From assembly GCA_937889395.1 (NCBI GenBank), contig CALAOW010000129.1:1-39957 (forward strand): a DNA stretch of 39,957 bases. Reading direction: 5' to 3'. Of this stretch, positions 24,060 through 31,846 are shown one piece after another; the stretch's first letter is position 1; each line of letters opens with the position of its first letter. Below the pieces are notes generated by a model that saw only the letters and a program-made list of their open reading frames with translations, made no database searches and was not told the DNA's origin. Origin of the DNA: an uncultured Pseudomonadota bacterium. GTDB taxonomy: Bacteria > Desulfobacterota > Binatia > Binatales > Binataceae. The position numbers were made by a program, and so were the translations under genes.

Positions 24060-24751
24060 CAATCGAAAAATCTGTAATACAGGATTGCGCACACCGCGGT
24101 CAGCGCGTCGCGAATGCCGATCTTCTTGCCCTCTTCGTAGGTCCGTCCCGCGTACGACACCGGCACCTCGTAGATTCGCCATCGCGCGCGCGCCGCTTTG
24201 GCGGTGATCTCGGGCTCGAAGGTGAAGCGATTGGCGTTGAGCTTGAGCGTCATCAACTTCTCGCGCACGAATCCCTTCATGCCGGTCTCCATGTCGGTCA
24301 GATTGAGATCGCTTACCATGTCGGAGAGCAGCGTTACCCCGCGGTTCGCCACGTAATGCCAGAAGAACATGACGCGATGCGGCCCGGAGAGGAAGCGCGA
24401 GCCGTAAACCATGTCGGCACGGCCGTCGAGCAGCGGCCCAATCATTGCGGCGTAATCCCTGGGATCGTATTCGAGGTCGGCGTCCTGCACGAAGAGGTAA
24501 GGATTTTTCGCCGCCGCAAAGCCGAGCCGGAGCGCGGCGCCCTTGCCGCGATTGACGCTATGATAGAAACATTGAACGCGCGGATGGCTGAACTCGCGCA
24601 GAAACCTGGTAGTGCCGTCGGTCGAAGCGTCATCGACGACGATGACCTCGGGATCAAAGCCGCAATCGAGCACGCGCTCGATTACGCGGCCGATCGTGGC
24701 GACTTCGTTGTACACCGGAATCACCACAGAAATTCTGGTCCGCTCGGCCAT
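24059..24751 (-). CDS. GT2-family glycosyltransferase (dolichol-phosphate mannosyltransferase-like)
   Basis: Predicted inverting glycosyltransferase, 230 residues, without membrane helices. RISVVIPVYNEVATIGRVIE is the nucleotide-binding start, VIVVDDASTDGT follows, the DXD-type metal site is VQDADLEYDPRDY, and the C-terminal half has NLTDMETGMKGFVREKL. This is the DPM1/Alg5-like subgroup, which charges lipid-phosphate or core acceptors. The start at 24751 forms a TGATG junction with the kinase stop. A longer upstream reading runs through that kinase gene and is not supported by homology. Confidence 0.88.
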   Translation of the reverse strand: MAERTRISVVIPVYNEVATIGRVIERVLDCGFDPEVIVVDDASTDGTTRFLREFSHPRVQCFYHSVNRGKGAALRLGFAAAKNPYLFVQDADLEYDPRDYAAMIGPLLDGRADMVYGSRFLSGPHRVMFFWHYVANRGVTLLSDMVSDLNLTDMETGMKGFVREKLMTLKLNANRFTFEPEITAKAARARWRIYEVPVSYAGRTYEEGKKIGIRDALTAVCAILYYRFFD

Positions 24752-25635
24752 CAGCTTCCGCTCGCCTCCGGATGCGGCGCCACAGACGCCGATGCGCGGG
24801 CGGCGACCGCTGCGGCTTTGCCTTCCATTCCCATTCTGGCCGCAAGCATCGCGGCAACGCGGCGGCGTTCCGCGCGCCGGGGTTGCGCGGAAAACGCGGC
24901 GGCGTAGCCGCACCACACGCGCATCCGATCCGTATTCGTGACGCCGGCGAGTTCGAGATGCCCCAACTGAACCAGATTGCGCATCCGCGGCCGCTCGAAG
25001 CGGCTCAGAATCGTGCGCCGGGTGCGTTCATGATCGATGAAAACGAATTGCAGCGGCTCGAGTCTGGCGACGAAGATGTTATACGGCGTCAGGTCGCCGT
25101 GGATATATCCGGCGCGATGCAATCGCGCGACCTCCGCGCCGAGCGCGCGCAACACGACGCGCCTGGACGCGAGCGTCGCACGCTTGAAATGATGCACCAG
25201 ACTGAACCCGTCGATGCGCGCGGTTACTATGATCTCGCGGCCGCCACGGCGTTCGACGCCAAGCAGCAGAATTTCCGGGACTCGCACGGCGTCGGCCCGC
25301 AGATGCTCCGATATCGACGCAACATGCGCGGCGCGCCTACGCTTGAAGATCCACCTGATTCGATTCAGGCCGCGGATCGGGTCGAGCACCTTGAAATAGC
25401 CGCCTGGACCCCCGATATTACCGAAATGCTGGAACCACGTCTCGGCATGACGCGAGCGGCGTATGCGAGTCGCCAAGGTGCCGTCGATGGCGGCGAATGC
25501 GGAAGCGATCAGGCTGTCGCGAAGTGGCTCTGAAAATCGCGCGGCGGAGCCCAAGATGAAGAAGGTCCATCCTCCGCGCGTCAACGGCACCCCGTCAAAG
25601 CCCGTCATTTGCCAAGTCATCTTGCGCCAGGTCAT
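24751..25635 (-). CDS. WaaP-like lipopolysaccharide core kinase
   Basis: Predicted kinase of LPS core heptose, 294 residues. The kinase-like fold is shown by GYFKVLDPIRGLNRIRWIFK (nucleotide-binding region), the catalytic loop RAGYIHGDLTPYNIFV (His179, Asp181) and the metal-site FVFIDHERTRRT. The start is ATG at 25635, in an ATGA overlap with the heptosyltransferase gene. Two more in-frame ATGs follow closely. Lying between a GT9 heptosyltransferase and two glycosyltransferases, it most likely phosphorylates a core sugar. It is only distantly similar to the 17162-18043 kinase. The last 40 residues are Ala/Arg-rich. Confidence 0.78.
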   Translation of the reverse strand: MTWRKMTWQMTGFDGVPLTRGGWTFFILGSAARFSEPLRDSLIASAFAAIDGTLATRIRRSRHAETWFQHFGNIGGPGGYFKVLDPIRGLNRIRWIFKRRRAAHVASISEHLRADAVRVPEILLLGVERRGGREIIVTARIDGFSLVHHFKRATLASRRVVLRALGAEVARLHRAGYIHGDLTPYNIFVARLEPLQFVFIDHERTRRTILSRFERPRMRNLVQLGHLELAGVTNTDRMRVWCGYAAAFSAQPRRAERRRVAAMLAARMGMEGKAAAVAARASASVAPHPEASGS

Positions 25636-26702
25636 CCGGCCGCTCCACGCATCGCGAGCGCACGCCTTAAGTTGGCAGTGACTTCTTCGGGGGATATTCG
25701 CCGCATGCATTCGCGCCCGATAGGGCATTGACGAAGATAGCAGGGTTGACACGGGATCGCGCCGCTGATTGCGAGCTCGGCGAAGCCCCACGGCGCGGAG
25801 CGCTCGGCGGCGGTGGCGCCCCACAGCGATACGACAGGACATCCCACCGCGGCCGCGATATGCATCGGGCCGGAGTCGGGTCCGAACGCGACGGCGCATT
25901 CGGGAAAGATCGCGATCAGATCGCGGATCGAGGTGCGTCCGGCCAGATTGAGCGCGGGGACGCCGTCGAGATGGCGCATGACTTCGCCGGCGAGTTTGCT
26001 TTCGCCGGGACCGCCGAGCAACACGGGAAATAGCTTCGGGCTGCCGGCGTCGGGGCGCGCGAGCATCCGAATTACCGCGGCAGTCGATTCAGGAAAGTAG
26101 ATGCGGCTTGGCCACGACGAGCCAAGGATCACGGCCAGGATCGGACGCGGCGCATCGCGCAGCATCTCGAGCGCGCGGGCGCGTTCCTCGTCCGTCGCGG
26201 CGAGTCCGAATTCGATCGTCGATGGCGCAACGCCGAGCGCATCGCCGAACGCCTGGTATTGCAGGAGCTTCAGGCGCATGTTCGGCTGCGGCGCGATCCA
26301 ATGATTCGAAAAGAGGTGGTTGAACTCCTTGATGTTCGGCTTGGCGAAACCAAAACGAACTGCGGCGCCCGAGATTCGCGACGTGAGACCGCTTTTGAGA
26401 TGACGCTGAAGGTCTATCGCCAGATCGAAATGCCCGTTGCGAATTCGCCGCAGAAACCCAAAGAACGTCCACGGGCGCGTGCGATCGTACACGATCGCTT
26501 CGTCGAGCCATCGATGGTGGTCGAGTAACCCGCTGGACTTGGGTTCCACGGCCCACGCGATATGCGCGTCGGGCCACGCAATCCGAATGCGCCCGAGCAA
26601 AGGAAGCGCGCGAACCACGTCGCCGATCGCGCCGAGCAATACTATCAGCACACGACGCGGCGGCGGCGCGATTTGCGTAGCAATGGCTTCAGGGGAGGAC
26701 AT
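25632..26702 (-). CDS. GT9-family heptosyltransferase
   Basis: Predicted ADP-heptose:LPS heptosyltransferase (WaaC/WaaF/WaaQ class), 356 residues from ATG at 26702. N-terminal RVLIVLLGAIGDVVRALPLL is the family start. The mid region has FDLAIDLQRHLKSGLTS, and the donor half has AVILGSSWPSRIYFP, NLAGRTSIRDLIAIF and VAFGPDSGPMHIAAAVGCPVVSLWGAT, the ADP-heptose site. The C-terminal Cys cluster (CQPCYLRQCPIGRECM) is common in the family. It is the first gene of the minus-strand operon. An open frame extends upstream into the repeat patch but encodes only repeat sequence. Confidence 0.9.
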   Translation of the reverse strand: MSSPEAIATQIAPPPRRVLIVLLGAIGDVVRALPLLGRIRIAWPDAHIAWAVEPKSSGLLDHHRWLDEAIVYDRTRPWTFFGFLRRIRNGHFDLAIDLQRHLKSGLTSRISGAAVRFGFAKPNIKEFNHLFSNHWIAPQPNMRLKLLQYQAFGDALGVAPSTIEFGLAATDEERARALEMLRDAPRPILAVILGSSWPSRIYFPESTAAVIRMLARPDAGSPKLFPVLLGGPGESKLAGEVMRHLDGVPALNLAGRTSIRDLIAIFPECAVAFGPDSGPMHIAAAVGCPVVSLWGATAAERSAPWGFAELAISGAIPCQPCYLRQCPIGRECMRRISPEEVTANLRRALAMRGAAG

Positions 26703-26907
26703 GAGGAACCTAATTGTAGTGAAACCCGCGGTGGGTTTGCAGGGCCTGACCCCTGGCCGTGGCGACGGCATGAAGGAAGAATCACCTGCGCGGTGGGCGG
26801 CAGGGGCTGCGGCCCCTGCACCCGCATTGAGAAGACGCGAAAATCTGCGCAGCGCATCTTTTCACGACTACGCAATCCCAAGATACAAGGGGGATTTACC
26901 CGGCCGG
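26703..26907. repeat. Repeat patch between nuoD and heptosyltransferase genes
   Basis: About 205 bases holding a near copy of the GTGAAACCC-GGTGGGTTT palindrome (26719-26738), a degenerate GCAGGGCCTGACCCCTGG word, and the 98-bp repeat copy B. Nothing coding seen. Any promoter of the heptosyltransferase operon must lie here or further upstream. Confidence 0.75.
26776..26873 (+). repeat. 98-bp dispersed repeat, copy B
   Basis: Direct-orientation copy of 18056-18153, differing at about five positions. Includes CAGGGGCTGCGGCCCCTG and the AAAATCTGCGC...GCATCTTTT hairpin. It lies 35 bases past the nuoD stop. Confidence 0.85.
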
Positions 26908-28122
26908 CTAGCGATCGCACTCTCCGCCGATCATGTTGATCATCCCGAACGTCGCGATGATGTCCGGGATCATGCGGCCTATGAGCATCTTGTTGAGCGC
27001 GCCCATGCCGAGAAAACACGGCGGCCGCACGCGCACGCGATATGGCCGGCCGCTGCCGTCGCTCACGAGGTAAAAGCCCAACTCGCCGTTGGCGGCCTCG
27101 ACCGCCTGATAAACCTCGCCGGCGGGCACGTGGATGCCCTCCATGATCAGCTTGAAGTGGTTCATCAGGCCTTCGATCGAGTTGTACACCTTCTGCTTGT
27201 CGGGCAGCACGACCTTGGGATCGGTGATCGTGACGGGACCTTCAGGGATCGCCGCGAGCGCTTGCTCGATGATGCGCTTGGACTGATACATCTCCTGGAA
27301 GCGGACGTTGAAGCGATCGTAATTGTCGCCGCGGTCTCCGGTCGGGACCTCGAAGTCCATCCGGTCGTACACCAGGTACGGATGCGCCTTGCGAACGTCG
27401 TAAGGCACGCCGGCGGCGCGCAGGAGAGGACCGCTCAGCCCGTAGGAGATTGCCTCTTGCGTCGACAACTTCCCGACTCCCGCCATCCTGTCGATGAATA
27501 CGCGGTTGCGACTGAGCATCTTGTCGCAGTCGCTGAGAACCTGATCGAGGCGGGCGAACGAAGCTTTGATCCGATCGGTGAAGTCCGCGGGCAGGTCATG
27601 GGTCACGCCGCCGACGCGGCACCATGTCACGGTGACTCGCGCGCCGGTCACAGCCTCGATCAAGTCGTAGAGAAACTCGCGCGCCTCGACCATGTACATC
27701 CCGGCGGTCGACCCGCCGACCTCGTGCGCCGCCATCCCGAGGCAGGTCAGGTGGTCGGCGATGCGCGAAACTTCGCTCATGATCATGCGCACGTACTTGC
27801 ATCGCTCAGTCGTGTCGATGCCGAGCAGGCGCTCGACGGCGAGCGCGAAGCCGACGTTGTTGATGCAGGGCGAGGCGTAATTCAGGCGGTCGGTGTAAGG
27901 GAAGCATTGCGTCCAGGTTCCCTGCTCGCACATCTTTTCGAATCCGCGATGCAGGAATCCGACCTCGACGTCGCAATCGACGATCCGCTCGCCGTCGAGC
28001 TTGAGGTTGAACTTGATGGTGCCGTGGGCGGCGGGATGCGACGGCCCCATCTGCAGTTCCATGACTTCGTCGGAGGGGTCCGACGGTACGATTTTGTCCT
28101 TCCAGCGCGCCGGTAGTGCCAT
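26908..28122 (-). CDS. nuoD: NADH-quinone oxidoreductase subunit D (49 kDa)
   Basis: Quinone-site subunit of the complex I connecting arm. 404 residues. The family signature is visible: ELQMGPSHPAAHGTIKF, VGFLHRGFEKMCE, YTDRLNYASPCINNVGFALA, RVGGVTHDLP, and the C-terminal end DIIATFGMINMIGGECDR with the terminal Asp-Arg typical of NuoD. It follows nuoC by 21 bases. No nuoE, F or G follows; the gene is last in the operon before the repeat patch. Confidence 0.96.
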   Translation of the reverse strand: MALPARWKDKIVPSDPSDEVMELQMGPSHPAAHGTIKFNLKLDGERIVDCDVEVGFLHRGFEKMCEQGTWTQCFPYTDRLNYASPCINNVGFALAVERLLGIDTTERCKYVRMIMSEVSRIADHLTCLGMAAHEVGGSTAGMYMVEAREFLYDLIEAVTGARVTVTWCRVGGVTHDLPADFTDRIKASFARLDQVLSDCDKMLSRNRVFIDRMAGVGKLSTQEAISYGLSGPLLRAAGVPYDVRKAHPYLVYDRMDFEVPTGDRGDNYDRFNVRFQEMYQSKRIIEQALAAIPEGPVTITDPKVVLPDKQKVYNSIEGLMNHFKLIMEGIHVPAGEVYQAVEAANGELGFYLVSDGSGRPYRVRVRPPCFLGMGALNKMLIGRMIPDIIATFGMINMIGGECDR

Positions 28123-28143
28123 GGCTTGTATCGGGTCGTGTCT

Positions 28144-28644
28144 TCAGCGCGAGGAGCGAATCGGATTCACGACCGGGTCGATCTCCGGGACGATCGGTTG
28201 GCGTTTGTTGTAGGGGTAGTCCTTGCGCAGCGGATGACCCTCGAAGGAGTCGTACATCAGGATGCGGCGCAAATCGGGATGGCCCTTGAAGACGATTCCG
28301 AACATGTCGAAGCATTCGCGCTCGAGCCAGTCGGCGGCGCCCCAGACGCCCACGACGCTGGGGACCCACGGATCGGCGCCGTCCACGCCAATCTTGACGC
28401 GGATGCGATGGGCGAGGTTGAGCGAGTTCAGTTGATAGACGACCTCGAAGCGCGGTTTGCGCTCGGGCCAATCGACGGCGGTCACGTCGGTCAGGAAATT
28501 GAAATCGAAGTCAGGCTCGTCGCGCAGGGCGCGGAAAAAATCATAGGCGCGTTCGCGATCGATGGTGAAAGTTTCCTCGTCGCGTGCATTTTGCGCGTCG
28601 AGAATTTCCGCGCCGAAGCGTGCTTTTAGTTTTTCAATCAGCAT
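28144..28644 (-). CDS. nuoC: NADH-quinone oxidoreductase subunit C (30 kDa)
   Basis: Peripheral-arm subunit of complex I. 166 residues. Core motif: GAADWLERECFDMFGIVFKG, followed by HPDLRRILMYDSFEGHPLRK and DYPYNKRQPIVPE. The N-terminal half (EETFTIDRERAYDFFRALRD, FLTDVTAVDWPER) matches the 30 kDa family. It starts nine bases after the nuoA stop. nuoB, which normally separates these two genes, is absent. It is not fused to nuoD. Confidence 0.95.
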   Translation of the reverse strand: MLIEKLKARFGAEILDAQNARDEETFTIDRERAYDFFRALRDEPDFDFNFLTDVTAVDWPERKPRFEVVYQLNSLNLAHRIRVKIGVDGADPWVPSVVGVWGAADWLERECFDMFGIVFKGHPDLRRILMYDSFEGHPLRKDYPYNKRQPIVPEIDPVVNPIRSSR

Positions 28645-28653
28645 CGATCACTG

Positions 28654-29010
28654 CTAGTCCCAATCGAGCGCGCCGCGCTGCCAGGCGTAGAGCAGGCCGA
28701 CGCAGAGAATCGCGATGAAGATCAGCGCCTCGACGAAGCCGAACATTCCCAGATAGCGCAACTCGACCGCCCACGGATACAGAAAAATCACCTCGACGTC
28801 GAAGATCAGAAACAGGATCGCCGTCAGGTAGAAGCGCACCGAAAACCGCCCCCACGCCGAGCCGCTCGGCGGGTTGCCACATTCGAAAGCCTCGCTCTTG
28901 ACCGCAGCACCGGTACGCTTCGGACCGATCAGCATGTTGATCGTGCACATGACGCCGACGATCACGCCGGCGACAAACAGGGTCACAGCCACGGGATACC
29001 AGGTCGTCAT
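28654..29010 (-). CDS. nuoA: NADH-quinone oxidoreductase subunit A
   Basis: Small membrane subunit of complex I. 118 residues with three predicted helices: residues ~7-28, ~60-80 (FYLTAILFLIFDVEVIFLYP) and ~88-108 (GFVEALIFIAILCVGLLYAW). The conserved loop reads EAFECGNPPSGSAWGRFSVR with the Cys of the quinone-gating loop, and the end GALDWD is typical. First gene of a three-gene operon, divergent from the DUF1329 gene across 262 bases. Confidence 0.95.
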   Translation of the reverse strand: MTTWYPVAVTLFVAGVIVGVMCTINMLIGPKRTGAAVKSEAFECGNPPSGSAWGRFSVRFYLTAILFLIFDVEVIFLYPWAVELRYLGMFGFVEALIFIAILCVGLLYAWQRGALDWD

Positions 29011-29272
29011 TCTCGATCCGCCTACAAGGACTTCTTTATCTTGATATCAATACCCGATGAGCGGGTCTTTTGGAACGGTCGCCGATTTTTTAGCAGGCGT
29101 GACCGCGGCCGGCAAGCGCTAATCGGGCCATTAGACCCCCAACCGCTTGCGATCATTATTGCTATTGACGATTCAGAGCCGCAGGACTAATTAACCAGCG
29201 TAGAATATTAAGAGATTGTTGCGGGACCAAATTCCAAACCCCGGCAACCACTTGCCGAAAGAGGGAATCAGC

Positions 29273-30601
29273 ATGAATCGCGCAATCGGATGGGGAGCTT
29301 GGTGCAGCGGAGTTCTGACTGCTTTGATGCTGGTGGTCGGGATTAGCGACGCGCCCGTATCGGCCCAGGTAAAGCCCGGGGATCTCATCACCCCGGACAA
29401 CGCGTCCAAGGTCCAGGACCTGGTCCCACCAGGCACGTATATGCGCGTCCTGCACGGCATGTCGATCAAGGTCGAGCCTACAGAGCGCATAGACTGGCCT
29501 CAGCCGTACACCGAGGCGACCGAAAAGTACTCGAGCCAGACCAGGCTGACCCCTGACCATCGCAGCCTGGACGGATACGTCGCGGGTCAGCCGTTTCCTA
29601 TCATCGACGCTAACGATCCGCTGGCGGCCCAGAAGGTGATCTGGAACGAAGTGTTCCGGCCAATATCTACGGACGACTACGATCTGCGCTGGTTCGATTG
29701 CGACAGCGTGTACTGGGGCCGCAACAAGCCGTACTTCTCGATCACTGACATCGAGGTCGGCCACTATGCGGGCTACAACGAAGTCGGACGCACCGAAGTC
29801 CAACCGATACCGACCGATCCCGATTTCAAGACAACCGGACGCTTTTACGAGGCGCTGCTCTATCCGGTTCTCGCTCCGGCGCAAGGCCGCGGCACCGGGA
29901 TCCTCAAGTTCCGCTACGCCGATCCGAGACACGATGACGACAGTTGGAGCTGGACGCCCGGTACGCGCCGGCTCCGGCGTCTGAGCTACACGCTGAGTGA
30001 CGACTCAGGCGCCGGCGGCGCGCAGTCTTACGATCCCAACCACTACGAGGGCTGGAGCGGCAAGCCCGAGGACTACGATTTCAAGTTCCTCGGCGAAAAG
30101 ACCATGCTCGCCGCCATCGACATTCATCGCAGCCCCGATCCGCGCTGCCCAACCGACGGCGGCGCAAGCCATTGCCCGGACGCGTGGCAGCTCAGGCGGC
30201 TCTACATGATTGAGGCCAAGGCACGGCCGGGACGGTACGCCAGCGCCCTTTACAGCCGCGAAATTATCTACATCGACTCGGAGGCCGACTTCCCGATGTT
30301 CGTGGATATGTATGACAACCGGGGCCAGTTGTACTACAACTACACCACGTGGATGAACTATGCCGATCGGGCGCGCCCCGACTCGCGCATCGCGATTTAC
30401 CCGTTCAAGCGCGAGTTCCAGGTCGGATCCTCGACGGTCGATGTGCAAAGTGGGCTTTCCAGCGTTTGCTACCATCCGTCGATGAACGCCCCGTCACCGG
30501 AGGGCTGGTTCATCAACATGGGCGCCGTGGATCGCGAGTGGTTCACTCCCGAGGCGATGGCGCGCGCGGCGGAAGGAGGACACGGGATATCAGGCGACTG
30601 A
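29273..30601 (+). CDS. DUF1329 domain exported protein
   Basis: 442 residues, function not established. ATG at 29273 has GAGGG nine bases upstream. A signal peptide (CSGVLTALMLVVGISDAPVSA) precedes the conserved VKPGDLITPDNASKVQDLVPPG start of the DUF1329 family (PF07044). Other family-like stretches are RRLRRLSYTLSDDSG (compare the (R)KVRR-type motif), PDAWQLRRLYMIEA and YSREIIYIDSEADFPMF. Family members are outer-membrane-associated or periplasmic proteins, often encoded near RND/MMPL exporters and DUF1302 proteins. Neither is adjacent here. It is a single-gene unit closed by a strong terminator. Confidence 0.85.
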   Translation: MNRAIGWGAWCSGVLTALMLVVGISDAPVSAQVKPGDLITPDNASKVQDLVPPGTYMRVLHGMSIKVEPTERIDWPQPYTEATEKYSSQTRLTPDHRSLDGYVAGQPFPIIDANDPLAAQKVIWNEVFRPISTDDYDLRWFDCDSVYWGRNKPYFSITDIEVGHYAGYNEVGRTEVQPIPTDPDFKTTGRFYEALLYPVLAPAQGRGTGILKFRYADPRHDDDSWSWTPGTRRLRRLSYTLSDDSGAGGAQSYDPNHYEGWSGKPEDYDFKFLGEKTMLAAIDIHRSPDPRCPTDGGASHCPDAWQLRRLYMIEAKARPGRYASALYSREIIYIDSEADFPMFVDMYDNRGQLYYNYTTWMNYADRARPDSRIAIYPFKREFQVGSSTVDVQSGLSSVCYHPSMNAPSPEGWFINMGAVDREWFTPEAMARAAEGGHGISGD

Positions 30602-30648
30602 TGCCCGGCGTGATCGAGTAACAAAGTCGCGCGACTGATTGAGAAATA

Positions 30649-30684
30649 AACCGGCGCGGCCACCAACGGCCGCGCCGGTTTTTT
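30649..30684 (+). terminator. Rho-independent terminator
   Basis: A 13-bp perfect stem (AACCGGCGCGGCC / GGCCGCGCCGGTT) with loop ACCAAC and a run of six T. It sits about 50 bases after the DUF1329 stop and ends that transcript before amgK. Confidence 0.92.
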
Positions 30685-30751
30685 ACTTTTCACTTGTCAC
30701 TGGCGCTCCTGATACTCGCGCAAGCGCAATTCCGCCGCTAGAATCCATCAC

Positions 30752-31831
30752 GTGCAACACGACGACACGTTCGAAACATTTGCGGCAAAGGCGGTCGCGC
30801 GGCGATGGCCGCGCGCGCGCATCGACAAAATCGCTACTCTGCGCGGCGATCTCTCAACGCGCCGTTTCTGGCGCGTATCGATTGCGCAGCACAAGGAAAG
30901 CATCGCCTCGCAGGGCGAAACCGGCGCGCCTCCCACCGCTATCCTCGTCGATCTCGGCCCCGACGACTTTCCCCACTACGTTCGCGCGCTGAGTCTTATC
31001 CGTGGCCGCCGCTACGAGCCGCCGTGGATCGACGTGCATCGCGCGCTCGAGTCGATCGGCGCTCCGGTTCCCGCACTCTACGATGCGGACCTCGCCCGGC
31101 GCGCGATGCTGGTGGAAGATGTCGGCGAACTCTCCCTGCTCGACGCCGTCCGCCGTCCCGGCGCCGACGCCGCGGACCTGTTCCGGCTCGCCGCCTCCGA
31201 ACTGATTCGCATCCACGTTGACGGCACCGGTCAAATCGACCGTCGATGTGTCGCGCGGGAGATCGGCTACAGCGGCCGGCTGTTCGAATGGGAGATGAAG
31301 GAATTTGCGGAAGTTGGCCTCGCCGCCGTCGCACCGGGCGCCGACTTTTCACCCGTCGCACCCGAGCTGAAGCGGCTGGCCGCGCGGCTCGATCGCTTCC
31401 CACATGTGTTCTCGCATCGCGACTACCACGGCCACAACCTGTTCATCCAGGACGGTCCGCGAATTCGAATCATAGATTTTCAGGATGCGCTCATGGCGCC
31501 GGCCGCGCAGGACCTCGCCGTGCTCCTGACGACCCGCGACACCGATGAATTCATTACGCCGGCGATCGAGCGCCGCATCCTCGACTTCTACTGCGCGGGA
31601 CTCGTGCGGCGCGGCATCCCCACCACGCTCGACCCGGCGGAATTCATGAGCAGCTACCGCCTGTGCGTTTTGCAACACGCGCTCAAGATGATCGGACGCT
31701 TCGAGATGTTCGAGCGCGGCGGCAAGAGCGGATACCGTCCCTACATTCCGCATGCGCTGGCACAGGCGCGCCGGATGCTTGCTGAGATGCGCGCGGAGTT
31801 TCCTGAACTTTGCGCGGCGCTCAGCGCTTAG
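30752..31831 (+). CDS. amgK: Aminoglycoside-phosphotransferase-like sugar kinase, AmgK type
   Basis: Predicted anomeric N-acetylmuramate/N-acetylglucosamine kinase. 359 residues from a GTG at 30752. Kinase motifs: RRFWRV near the N-terminus, AMLVEDVGELSLLDAV as hinge, the catalytic loop FSHRDYHGHNLFI (His222, Asp224) and metal site IIDFQDALMAPAAQDLAVLL. The C-terminal helix has YRLCVLQHALKMIGRFEMF. Its tight pairing with a MurU-type nucleotidyltransferase 15 bases downstream is the diagnostic AmgK-MurU context. The pair converts recycled MurNAc to UDP-MurNAc and bypasses de novo synthesis. Activity is inferred. Confidence 0.85.
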   Translation: MQHDDTFETFAAKAVARRWPRARIDKIATLRGDLSTRRFWRVSIAQHKESIASQGETGAPPTAILVDLGPDDFPHYVRALSLIRGRRYEPPWIDVHRALESIGAPVPALYDADLARRAMLVEDVGELSLLDAVRRPGADAADLFRLAASELIRIHVDGTGQIDRRCVAREIGYSGRLFEWEMKEFAEVGLAAVAPGADFSPVAPELKRLAARLDRFPHVFSHRDYHGHNLFIQDGPRIRIIDFQDALMAPAAQDLAVLLTTRDTDEFITPAIERRILDFYCAGLVRRGIPTTLDPAEFMSSYRLCVLQHALKMIGRFEMFERGGKSGYRPYIPHALAQARRMLAEMRAEFPELCAALSA

Positions 31832-31846
31832 CAGGGCGTCTATTCA

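Noticed and set aside
26437-28116. 559-codon plus-strand frame
   Set aside because: Antisense of nuoD and the heptosyltransferase gene, bridging them through repeat sequence.
29165-29206. Possible promoter (TTGACG ... TAGAAT) before the DUF1329 gene
   Set aside because: The TTGACG and the good TAGAAT box are not at a usable spacing, so I did not call it.
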